Shown here: in pieces, positions 25,072 to 32,940 of the stretch
How positions within the stretch are numbered: the first letter of the stretch is position 1
Layout of the letters: every line of letters starts with the position of its first letter
Assembly (NCBI GenBank): GCA_027491155.1
Contig: JAIXWR010000036.1
Coordinates: 104,393-168,392 of the forward strand
DNA: 64,000 bases
DNA from: Verrucomicrobiaceae bacterium
GTDB lineage: Bacteria > Verrucomicrobiota > Verrucomicrobiia > Verrucomicrobiales > Akkermansiaceae
Direction: 5' to 3'
Made by a program: the position numbers and the translations under genes
Notes under the pieces: model-generated
Database searches by the model: none
What the model was told of the DNA's origin: nothing
Seen by the model: only the letters and a program-made list of their open reading frames with translations

Positions 25072-26202
25072 ATGGCGGCGAAACGCGATTATTACGAAGT
25101 GCTGGGCGTGGCCCGCGACGCGAGCCCGGAGGAGGTCAAGAAGGCCTACCGCAAGCTCGCGGTGAAGTTTCACCCGGACAAGAACCCGGGCGACCACGAG
25201 GCGGAGGACAAGTTCAAGGAGCTGGGCGAGGCCTACGAGGCGCTGAGCGATCCCGACAAGCGCGCGGCCTACGACCGCTACGGCCACCAGGCCTTCAACG
25301 GCGGCGGGGGCGGCGGCGGGGGCTTCCACGATCCGATGGACCTGTTCTCCCAGGTCTTCGGCGGGGCTTTCGGCGGCGGCTTCGAGGAGTTCTTCGGCGG
25401 CGGGCGTCGCCAGCGGACCGGCAAGCAGCGCGGCAGCGACCTGCGCTACGACCTGGAGATCAGCCTGGAAGAGGCGGCCCGGGGCTCCGAGAAAGAGCTG
25501 GAGATCGAGCACTTCGGCCCCTGCGGGACCTGCCATTCGAGCGGTTCCAAGAGCGGCGGCGGCACCCGTCCCTGCACGAGCTGCGGCGGCCGCGGCGTGG
25601 TGGCCCGGCAGGCCGGGATTTTCATCCAGCAGACGACCTGCCCCGAGTGCCGCGGCGCCGGCGAGGTGGTCAGCGACCCCTGCGGCAACTGCGGCGGCGA
25701 CGGCCGGATGCACAAGACCAGCCGCATCAAGATCCGCATCCCGGGAGGCGTCGAGGACGGCACCCGGCTGCGCTCCACCGGCAACGGCGACGCGGGCGTC
25801 CGCGGCGGCGCGGCGGGCGACCTCTACGTGTTCCTTCACGTCAAGGAGCACGATGTCTTCGAGCGCGAGGGCAACGACCTCTTCTGCGAGGTGCCAATGC
25901 GCTTCAGCGTGGCGACCCTGGGCGGCGAGCTCGAGGTGCCGACGCTCGACGGCAAGGCCTCGATCAAGATCCCGCCGGGAACGCAGGGAGGGACCTTGTT
26001 TCGCCTGCGCGACCGCGGCGTGCCGGCGCTCAACGGCGGCAAGAAGGGCGATCTCCACGTGCGGGTGCAGGTCGAGGTGCCGACCAAGCTCAACAGCGAG
26101 CAGCAGGACAAGCTGCGCGAGTTCGCCGAGTCGATCGGCGACCACAACTCGCCGATGCAGGAGTCCTTTTTCCAGAAGGCCCGGCGCTTCTTCGATCTCT
26201 AG
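25072..26202 (+). CDS. dnaJ: Molecular chaperone DnaJ
   Basis: This 376-residue type I DnaJ has a J domain (residues 1-70) with the HPD tripeptide in [10 protein letters not shown], a Gly/Phe-rich linker, then four zinc-binding repeats [24 protein letters not shown] and CGNCGGDG, followed by the C-terminal client-binding domains. It stimulates DnaK ATPase and delivers substrates. The ATG at 25072 is preferred over the in-frame ATG at 25066 because the GAGGAAGG ribosome site ends six bases before it, whereas it abuts the earlier ATG. Confidence 0.96.
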   Translation: MAAKRDYYEVLGVARDASPEEVKKAYRKLAVKFHPDKNPGDHEAEDKFKELGEAYEALSDPDKRAAYDRYGHQAFNGGGGGGGGFHDPMDLFSQVFGGAFGGGFEEFFGGGRRQRTGKQRGSDLRYDLEISLEEAARGSEKELEIEHFGPCGTCHSSGSKSGGGTRPCTSCGGRGVVARQAGIFIQQTTCPECRGAGEVVSDPCGNCGGDGRMHKTSRIKIRIPGGVEDGTRLRSTGNGDAGVRGGAAGDLYVFLHVKEHDVFEREGNDLFCEVPMRFSVATLGGELEVPTLDGKASIKIPPGTQGGTLFRLRDRGVPALNGGKKGDLHVRVQVEVPTKLNSEQQDKLREFAESIGDHNSPMQESFFQKARRFFDL

Positions 26203-26211
26203 CGTGGCGTC

Positions 26212-26937
26212 ATGGCGCGGTTTTTCCTCAGTCCGGAAGCGTGGGGCGCGCAAGCGGTCCTGACGGGCGACGAGGCGAAGCATGCCAGCCAGGTGCTGCG
26301 CTTGCGGGCGGGGGACCGGATCACCGTGTTCGACGGCCGCGGCTGCTCCGCTCCGGCGGAAATTGCCGGCGTGGCGAAATCGGAAGTCCGGCTCGAACTC
26401 GGCCCGCCGGTGCAGCGCCCTCCGCTCGCGCCGGAGATCGTCCTCGCCCAGGCGGTGCCGAAGGGCAAGACGATGGACCTGGTGGTCCAGAAGGCCGTCG
26501 AGCTCGGCGTCACCGCGATCCAGCCGCTGATCACCCGGCACACGGTGGTGCAGGTGGACGGCGACGATGCCCCGCGCAAGTCGGCGAAATGGCAGCGGGT
26601 CGCGCTGGAAGCCTGCAAGCAGTGCGGTCAGGACCTTTTGCCCGAGGTCTTGCCGGTCCGGGACTTCGCGGACTGGCTGCCGGAGGCGGAAGGCGGGCTG
26701 AAGGTCGTGGCCTCCCTGTTCCCGGGGGCCCGGCCGCTGCGGGAAATCCTGCGCGGGGCGGGGGAAGTGCGGCGGGCCATCCTGCTGGTCGGGCCCGAGG
26801 GCGATTTCTCGGCGGCCGAAGGCGCGGCGGCGGTGGAGGCGGGCTTCCAGGCGGCCAGCCTCGGCTCCATCGTGCTCCGGGCGGAAACCGCGGCGTTTTT
26901 TGGGATTTCGGCGATCCGCTACGAATGGATGGCCTGA
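26212..26937 (+). CDS. rsmE: 16S rRNA (uracil1498-N3)-methyltransferase
   Basis: This 241-residue SPOUT-class methyltransferase has an N-terminal PUA-like domain (1-70; DEAKHASQVLRLRAGDRITVFDG) and a C-terminal trefoil-knot SAM-binding domain with LVGPEGDFSAAE, LGSIVLRAETAA and IQPLITRHTV. It methylates U1498 of 16S rRNA in the 30S subunit. It lies nine bases after dnaJ; grpE-dnaJ-rsmE order is common across bacteria. It ends the plus-strand stress block. Confidence 0.95.
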   Translation: MARFFLSPEAWGAQAVLTGDEAKHASQVLRLRAGDRITVFDGRGCSAPAEIAGVAKSEVRLELGPPVQRPPLAPEIVLAQAVPKGKTMDLVVQKAVELGVTAIQPLITRHTVVQVDGDDAPRKSAKWQRVALEACKQCGQDLLPEVLPVRDFADWLPEAEGGLKVVASLFPGARPLREILRGAGEVRRAILLVGPEGDFSAAEGAAAVEAGFQAASLGSIVLRAETAAFFGISAIRYEWMA

Positions 26938-26999
26938 GAAAGCGGGGTTTTTTAAAAAATTCCCTTTAATTGTTAGGTTTTACGAATTATCAAGCGGGC

Positions 27000-29900
27000 G
27001 TGCCGTCCCCTTGGTCCAGGTTTTTCTGGCCGGTTTCCCTCGTCTTTCACCTGAGTCTTGCCGCGGTTCCCGGAGTTGCCTCGCCGGTGCCGACGCGCGG
27101 CTTCACGGTGGACACGACGGACCGGAACAAGGTCGTGGCCTTTTACCAGGCCTATTACATGGCCTCGGAAGGCTATCAGGACCGGATCGGGTGGACGGGG
27201 AACTACAACTCCGTCGCCGCCGGCGCGGAAGGCACGGTATCCGCCGCGTTCGTGGGGGACGTCGAACGGCGCATCAATTACTTCCGCGCCATGTGCGGGC
27301 TGAAGGCGAATGTCCGGGTGAATTCCGGGGCGACCGTCGGGATCGTGCCGGGTGATGCCTGGGCTCCGCCGGCCGCGACCACGAAGGCGGCCGCGTCGCA
27401 GCGTTCGGCGCTGATGATCATCCGCACCTACCCCGGCAACGGCGGGCTGAGCCACGATCCGCCGGCTTCCTCGACGGCCTGGACCACGGCGGCATGGAAC
27501 GCCAACAAGAACGGCAACCTGGCGCTGGGCTTCTTCGGGCCGGGGGCGGTCGATGCCTATTTCAAGGAGGACGTGACCGGGATCTCCGCCTGGAACGTGG
27601 ACGTCGGCCACCGCCGCTGGCTGATGTTCCCGCTCTCCACCGACTTCGCCACCGGCGACACGCCGGGCAGTTTCACCCCGGGCACGGGCTCGGTTCGGCC
27701 GCCGTCGAACTCGATGTACGTGGTGCCGAAGACCTCCGAGCTGGACTTCACGGCCCCGGTGAAGTTCGCGGCCTACCCTCCGGCGGGCTTCTTTCCCGCG
27801 AAGCTGAACGCCGCCTTCTGGTCGCTCTCCTATCCCGATGCCGATTTCTCCGCCGCCACCGTGAGCGTGAAGGACGCCGCGATGAACGCGGTCCCGGTCA
27901 CCGTGGTTTCCCGGCGCGACGGCTACGGGGACAATTCGATCGTGTGGCAGGTGCCGGCGGCCGCGGCGGTCAAATCGGTCGCGGCCGACACGACCTGGCA
28001 CGTCACGGTTTCCAACATCCGGGGTTCCGGCGTCCCGACGCAGCGCTCCTACGCCGTCACCCTGATCGATCCCGACCGCTTGAACCAAACGCCGCTGGTG
28101 GCGGGCGATCCGCTGCCGGTCGGTGGCGGTTCCGTTTACACCGTGTCCGGCGTGACCGGGGCCGACGAAATGGAAGCCGGCTTTTTCCTGCGGCAGCCCG
28201 CGGCCTGGACCGAAGGGGCGGAAGACGCGCCGGCGTCGACGGTCATCGACGGCACCCACTCCAGCTACCCGCTCCGGGCCACCACGGCAGGCTACGTCAG
28301 GACCGGTGCCAAGGCCTTCCGCCTGACCTTTCCCACCCGCTACGATCCCTTCATCAACGGCGTGCCGCAGCAGCAGTTCGAGCTCGGCCGCGAACTGGTG
28401 CCCGGCCCGGGCGGGCAGCTGGTGTTCCAGCTCCGGCGGGGCCTTATGACCGCGGCTTCGAAGCTGGCGGTGGAATATTCCGCCGACGACGGCACGACGT
28501 GGTCGCCCCTCGGCAGCCCGGTCAGCGGGGTTGGCGGGGCGGGAGATCCGGCCTTCCAGGCGATGGCCCTGAATCTTCCGGCCGGCCCGGCTCCCTTGCG
28601 GGTCCGCTTCCGCTACTACCTCGCGGATACCACCTCGCCGCTCTACGCCCACGAGGACTACCCGACCCAGCCGACCGGGGTGTTCATCGACGACATCGCG
28701 GTCACGGGCTGCGACTGGCTGCAGCGCACCGCTTCCGTGAGATCGGCCGGATTGTCCTCGGTCACCCTCGATGCCGCGAACGCCGGCATCCCGGTCGAGG
28801 CCGGGCAGGAATGGTGGCTGCGGGCGCGCGCCGTCCTCGGCGGAAAGGCCTTCGCCCACGGTCCGGCGATGGTGGTGAAACCGGCCGGCCCCCTTCATCT
28901 GATCGGTCCCGGCGAGCCGCCGGTCAGCGGTGCGGATTACGACTTCATCCCGGACCCCGCGGCGGATTCCTACCTGCTGGAAGTCGCCACCGTCGGCGAT
29001 GGCGAGGTCTGGACGGAAGGCGCGGAAACTTCCCCGCCTCCCCAGGTCAGCAGTTCGACCGGCAACTACGCCCTTGCGAGCAACGTGGCCGGCTTCCGGA
29101 AGAGCGGTGCCTTCGCGTTCCGGCTCGGCCTTTCGACGCCGGCGGACGGGGAGGATCATTTCACGATCGAGCGGACCGTCGTGCCGACCGCCTCCAGCAC
29201 CCTGAACTTCTGGTTCCGGCGCGGGCCGATGAGCACGACCAACCGCCTGCATGTCGAGCTTTCCACCGACGGCGGCACGACCTGGGTGGCGATCTCGAAC
29301 ATTCCCGGCCTCAAGAAGGCGGACAAGGCGGTGAGTCTCCGCAGCGTCCCGCTCGGGGCTTGGGCGGACCAGCCGGTCAAGCTGCGCTTCGCGCTGCGCA
29401 AGGATGCGGGCGGCGTGAATCTCAAGTGGAACGCGAAGAAGTCGGGCATCTGGATCGACGACATCACCGTGACCTCGCCGTCCGGCGTGCTGGCTTCCAA
29501 CACCGTGCCGGTGGCGGGTGGCGCGACCAAGGTCCGGCTCGACGAAACGGCAGCCGGCGCGGAGCTCGTGCCGGGATCGACCCTGCGGATGCGCCTGCGC
29601 AGCGTCCAGGGCGGCTTGCACGGGGCCTGGGGGCCGGCCCTGCAGGTGACTCCGGTCGAGGCCCCCGCGCCGGTGATCGTCGTGCCGCAGGGATTCGACG
29701 CCTGGCGAGCCGCCTATCCGGAACTGGATCTGAGCTTCGAAGGCGACGCCGACCGGGACGGCCTCGCGGACGGGATCGAGTATGCCTTTTCCCTCCATCC
29801 GGGCGACGGGGTGAGGGATCCCGACAGCTTCGAGCTTTCGGCCGGGACGATCGCCATCTCCCGTGACCTGCCGGTCGAGCGGGCCGACGTCAGCTACCGG

Positions 29901-30035
29901 GCCGAGTGGTCGGACGACCTCGGCTCGTGGTCGTCGCAAGACGTCGAGATCCGGATCGGAAACGGCCGGATCCACGCCACCGCGCCCGCCGGCACCGGCC
30001 GCCGCTTCCTGCGCTGGAACATCGGGGCGAAGTAG
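27000..30035 (+). CDS. Large secreted protein with CAP-like N-terminal domain
   Basis: The 1011-residue exported protein begins at a GTG giving a signal peptide MPSPWSRFFWPVSLVFHLSL...; an upstream TTG would precede this. Residues about 35-300 look like a divergent CAP/SCP domain: INYFRAMCGLKANVRVN, then LSHDPPASSTAW, then DVGHRRWLMFP. Two related beta-sandwich modules follow, each starting WTEGAE (near 401 and 669) and containing a DDGTTW or DGGTTW strand. The C-terminus has an EF-hand-like DADRDGLADGIEYAF and ends RRFLRWN, common in secreted verrucomicrobial proteins. A second CAP protein is at 49453-50526. Function is unknown. Confidence 0.8.
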   Translation: MPSPWSRFFWPVSLVFHLSLAAVPGVASPVPTRGFTVDTTDRNKVVAFYQAYYMASEGYQDRIGWTGNYNSVAAGAEGTVSAAFVGDVERRINYFRAMCGLKANVRVNSGATVGIVPGDAWAPPAATTKAAASQRSALMIIRTYPGNGGLSHDPPASSTAWTTAAWNANKNGNLALGFFGPGAVDAYFKEDVTGISAWNVDVGHRRWLMFPLSTDFATGDTPGSFTPGTGSVRPPSNSMYVVPKTSELDFTAPVKFAAYPPAGFFPAKLNAAFWSLSYPDADFSAATVSVKDAAMNAVPVTVVSRRDGYGDNSIVWQVPAAAAVKSVAADTTWHVTVSNIRGSGVPTQRSYAVTLIDPDRLNQTPLVAGDPLPVGGGSVYTVSGVTGADEMEAGFFLRQPAAWTEGAEDAPASTVIDGTHSSYPLRATTAGYVRTGAKAFRLTFPTRYDPFINGVPQQQFELGRELVPGPGGQLVFQLRRGLMTAASKLAVEYSADDGTTWSPLGSPVSGVGGAGDPAFQAMALNLPAGPAPLRVRFRYYLADTTSPLYAHEDYPTQPTGVFIDDIAVTGCDWLQRTASVRSAGLSSVTLDAANAGIPVEAGQEWWLRARAVLGGKAFAHGPAMVVKPAGPLHLIGPGEPPVSGADYDFIPDPAADSYLLEVATVGDGEVWTEGAETSPPPQVSSSTGNYALASNVAGFRKSGAFAFRLGLSTPADGEDHFTIERTVVPTASSTLNFWFRRGPMSTTNRLHVELSTDGGTTWVAISNIPGLKKADKAVSLRSVPLGAWADQPVKLRFALRKDAGGVNLKWNAKKSGIWIDDITVTSPSGVLASNTVPVAGGATKVRLDETAAGAELVPGSTLRMRLRSVQGGLHGAWGPALQVTPVEAPAPVIVVPQGFDAWRAAYPELDLSFEGDADRDGLADGIEYAFSLHPGDGVRDPDSFELSAGTIAISRDLPVERADVSYRAEWSDDLGSWSSQDVEIRIGNGRIHATAPAGTGRRFLRWNIGAK

Positions 30036-30227
30036 CGGATCCCGCCGCAAACGTGCTGATATCAGGCCCGGCGCCCGGCCTGGATTTCTCCTCCTCCGCA
30101 CCACCGGATAGACGCACGTCGCCCGAGGAAATCCTTGTCAAATCAGGGTTCGGCAGCGCATCCTTCCAAAGTGGGGGGAGGCGATATCGCTCGCTGACAT
30201 CCTGCGAATTCAACTGTTCTGCAAGAA

Positions 30228-30770
30228 ATGGATCCCGCACATGAGGCAAAGCTTTTTCAAAGAGGGTGTCTCGGGGTCTTTCTCTTGCTGATCACTCTGG
30301 GCGCATTAGCATATTTCGTGGATCGAGCATACCTCTTTGGAGTTGGAGGGTTAGTTGCTATCTGGGTAGGTGTATGCATCGTTCGATCAAGGAGAGAGAA
30401 GGCGCGCTTAGTGGTCGCTTTCAGAGCGGCGTTCAGAGATCTTGATTATCCCGAACCAACCTTGAAGACGGGATCGAGCTACGGCTTTCCCACCTTCACC
30501 ATTACCTTTGCGACTGAGGATAACATGAAGACCGCGCAGAGGGATGGTCGTCTCGGGATTTTCAAGCGGTCGATTTCCGAACTCTATGGTCATTGCGGCA
30601 GTGAGAGTAACCCGTTCGACGCATCTCGTGCGGTTTGGGAGACTTACATTGGATGGCAGGCTGACTTCAAGGAGTCACTGCAACGAGATCCATCCGGCAA
30701 CACGTGGATTGCTGAGAGGAATCAAGCAGCAGAACAAGCCGTGAGTGGCAACGGCGGAAAAGCTCCCTAG
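30228..30770 (+). CDS. Hypothetical membrane protein in lower-GC island
   Basis: The 180-residue protein has two adjacent hydrophobic segments (about 13-30 and 33-50) and a soluble C-terminal region of about 125 residues with SYGFPTFTITFATEDNM and VWETYIGWQADFKES. No family is recognised. Base composition drops sharply here (29 of 60 bases G/C at 30241-30300) and codons rare elsewhere, such as TTA and ATA-type AT-rich codons, appear, suggesting recent transfer. It lies 15 bp before the next unknown gene. The start is the first ATG ahead of the membrane segments; no strong ribosome site is visible. Confidence 0.6.
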   Translation: MDPAHEAKLFQRGCLGVFLLLITLGALAYFVDRAYLFGVGGLVAIWVGVCIVRSRREKARLVVAFRAAFRDLDYPEPTLKTGSSYGFPTFTITFATEDNMKTAQRDGRLGIFKRSISELYGHCGSESNPFDASRAVWETYIGWQADFKESLQRDPSGNTWIAERNQAAEQAVSGNGGKAP

Positions 30771-30785
30771 TTCGCTTCGCTCTAC

Positions 30786-31202
30786 ATGCTCGACACCGCC
30801 GTGCCACCACTCTATCGTTCGTCAAAAACCATTCTCATCCCCGGTGTGTTCCGCGAATTCCGAAAGCAGCGTAGAATCGATAAGATGCGAAGGCGCATCC
30901 GCAGGGAGGTCGCAGGCGATTGTCTTATTATCTACGACGCCTTTTCATGCGATGGTCGAGGTCTTCCCGTGGATAATTTGGATGAAGTTGCGGTAACAGG
31001 AATTGTGCAAGTCGAAGATGAGATTTGTGGCACCTACGTGGGAGATCCGATTGAGAACCCAACCTGGCTTCAACTCGCGGTTGAGGCGAATAAGATGGCA
31101 GTGGCATCGGGTGACGATCACCATATTTTCTTCGAGGGTTTTGAGATTATGAGAACCAACGAAGAAGGAATTCAAATGCTGTCACTGGATATGGGCTCGT
31201 AA
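30786..31202 (+). CDS. Hypothetical small acidic protein in lower-GC island
   Basis: The 138-residue soluble protein starts MLDTAVPPLYRSSKTILIP, has a basic segment (RKQRRIDKMRRRIRRE), then an acidic alpha/beta part with VTGIVQVEDEICGTYVGD and HHIFFEGFEIM. It has no signal peptide or membrane segment. I do not recognise the family. Size, acidity, pairing with a small membrane protein and low GC resemble immunity proteins of contact or polymorphic toxin loci, but no toxin is visible beside it, so this is only a possibility. Confidence 0.6.
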   Translation: MLDTAVPPLYRSSKTILIPGVFREFRKQRRIDKMRRRIRREVAGDCLIIYDAFSCDGRGLPVDNLDEVAVTGIVQVEDEICGTYVGDPIENPTWLQLAVEANKMAVASGDDHHIFFEGFEIMRTNEEGIQMLSLDMGS

Positions 31203-31204
31203 GA

Positions 31205-31484
31205 ATGACAAGACGAACAAGCCCGCATATCCAACGGCGGGCAACGTCCTTCCTCGAGTTCGGGCTTCCTTTCTGTCCCTCGGTGGACCCTGTGGCCCAG
31301 GTCCCTCTGCTGACCCGATTCACTCACATTGAGACGCTGCCTGTCCCTCTGATCCCGTCTTCCATTTCGTCCGTTTCGTTCCTTTCGTTGTTCCCGTCGG
31401 CTGTTTCCTGGTGAGGCGCCGTTCGTGTAGGGCCGCTTGCCTCTTGCGGCCCGCCGTTGGTGGTCGTCGTGGTCCCTTGCAGGA
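31205..31484. repeat. Non-coding pyrimidine-rich tract with degenerate short repeats
   Basis: No convincing gene lies in these 280 bp. The plus strand is strongly pyrimidine-rich between about 31260 and 31415. GTCCCTC occurs three times (near 31277, 31302 and 31344), each followed by a G(G/C/A)T step. The 31370-31400 part repeats TTTCGTTCC-like units (TTTCGTCCG, TTTCGTTCC, TTTCGTTGTTCC). It lies between the low-GC island and mutM and may be the island border. Confidence 0.5.
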
Positions 31485-32306
31485 TCACGGCCGCTGGCAC
31501 TTCGGGCACCAGTAGGTGGATCGCTGGCCCATGACGGCGTGGCGGATGGGCGTGCCGCAGGTCCGGCAGGGTTCGCCTTTCCGTTCGTAGACGAAGAGCC
31601 GCTGGCGGAAGTAGCCGGGCTCGCCGTCGGAGTGGAGGAAGTCGCGCAAGGTGGTGCCGCCCTGGGTGATGGATTCCTCGAGGACGGTGCGGATGGCTTC
31701 GACGAGCTTCGCGAGGCGGGGCTTTGACACGCGGTTGGCCGGAGTGGCGGGCCGGATGCCGGCGCGGAACAGGCTTTCGCTGGCGTAGATGTTGCCGACG
31801 CCGACGACCACCTTCGGATCCATGATGGCCAGCTTGATGGCGCAGGAACGGGTGGCGCAGGCGGCGGCGAGGTGGGCTGCGGTGAAGTCCGGGCCGAGCG
31901 GCTCGGGACCAAGCTTGTCTAACAGAGGGTGCGCGAGCGGGTCGCCGGCCGGGAGGTGGAGGAAGATCCCGAAGCGCCGCGGGTCGTGGAAGCGGAGCTG
32001 CTTGCCGGAGCCGAGCGTGAGCGCGACGTGGTCGTGCTTCTTGAAATCCTCCGCCGGATCGACGAGACGCAGGCTGCCGGACATGCCGAGGTGCACGAGC
32101 AGCGAGCCGGATTCCTTCAGGTCGAAGACGAGGTATTTCGCCCGCCGCCGCACCGCGGTGATGCGGTCGCCGGCGATGGTGTCGAGCGAATCGGAAACCG
32201 GCTGCCGCAGGCCGCGGTGGCGCACGATCACCTCGCGCACGGTCTTGCCGACGACATGGGGTTCGACCCCGCGGCGGGTGGTTTCGACTTCGGGGAGTTC
32301 GGGCAT
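31485..32306 (-). CDS. mutM: Formamidopyrimidine-DNA glycosylase (Fpg/MutM)
   Basis: The 273-residue base-excision repair enzyme removes 8-oxoguanine and ring-opened purines. The N-terminal PELPEVETTRRG supplies the catalytic Pro and Glu. LGMSGSLR and the KHDHVALTL/RFHDPRRFG blocks follow. VGVGNIYASE marks the helix-two-turn-helix, and the C-terminal zinc finger is CRTCGTPI...CPKCQ. All key residues are present and length is normal. It is followed on the same strand by nothing until the pyrimidine-rich tract, and lies 12 bp downstream of sufT. Confidence 0.96.
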   Translation of the reverse strand: MPELPEVETTRRGVEPHVVGKTVREVIVRHRGLRQPVSDSLDTIAGDRITAVRRRAKYLVFDLKESGSLLVHLGMSGSLRLVDPAEDFKKHDHVALTLGSGKQLRFHDPRRFGIFLHLPAGDPLAHPLLDKLGPEPLGPDFTAAHLAAACATRSCAIKLAIMDPKVVVGVGNIYASESLFRAGIRPATPANRVSKPRLAKLVEAIRTVLEESITQGGTTLRDFLHSDGEPGYFRQRLFVYERKGEPCRTCGTPIRHAVMGQRSTYWCPKCQRP

Positions 32307-32318
32307 GGGAAAGGAAAC

Positions 32319-32864
32319 TCAGATCATCCCGAGCTTCATCTTCCCTTCCTCCGAGATCATGTCCTGGTTCCAGGCGGGATCCCAGACGAGTTCCACCTTG
32401 GCGTCGTCGATGCCTTCGATGGTCATGATCTTGGCCTGCGCGTCGGCGGCGATGACCGGGCCCATGCCGCAGCCGGGGGCGGTGAGGGTCATCTTCACGG
32501 CGACGACCTTCTTGCCGTCCTGCTCTTCGATCGCGCAGTCGTAAACGAGGCCGAGGTTGACGATGTCGACGGGGATTTCCGGATCGTAGACGCCCTTGAG
32601 CTGGGCCCAGACCTGCTCTTCGAGCGGGGCGTCCTTGAGGCGGACGGCTTCGGCCTGCTTTTCCTTTTCCTTTTCGAGATCGACGCCGAGGGCATCGGCA
32701 TCCTTCGAGGAAATGCGGGCGAGGCCGGCGGAGGTGGCGACGGTGTAGGTGCCGCCGAGGCGCTGGGTGATGAAGACGGGCGTGCCGGCGGGCAGGGTGA
32801 TGGCGTCGCCGCTGGGGATCTGGATGGCATCGACCTCGCGGGCCAGGGTGATTTCCTCGTGCAT
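32319..32864 (-). CDS. sufT: Putative Fe-S cluster assembly protein SufT (DUF59)
   Basis: The 181-residue protein has an N-terminal extension (about 1-75) typical of SufT and a C-terminal MIP18/DUF59 domain with VYDPEIPVDIVNLGLVYD, then LTAPGCGMGPVIAADAQ and VELVWDPAWNQDMISEEG. The reactive Cys of the family lies in APGCGMG. SufT helps mature Fe-S proteins; the class I fumarase in this window is a possible client. The start at MHEEITLARE was chosen because the upstream extension is unlike the family. No other suf gene is adjacent. Confidence 0.88.
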   Translation of the reverse strand: MHEEITLAREVDAIQIPSGDAITLPAGTPVFITQRLGGTYTVATSAGLARISSKDADALGVDLEKEKEKQAEAVRLKDAPLEEQVWAQLKGVYDPEIPVDIVNLGLVYDCAIEEQDGKKVVAVKMTLTAPGCGMGPVIAADAQAKIMTIEGIDDAKVELVWDPAWNQDMISEEGKMKLGMI

Positions 32865-32940
32865 GGGGGCGCAGTGTAGGCGGGACGGCGGGCGGTGCAA
32901 GCGGCTTGCCGTGTCCCGTGAAAGCAGGCAGGTTCCGCCC

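Noticed and set aside
26973..30104. Long open frame on the minus strand opposite the CAP-domain gene
   Set aside because: It is an antiphase frame in GC-rich DNA, rich in Arg/Gly/His with no domain, while the plus frame has a signal peptide and conserved blocks.
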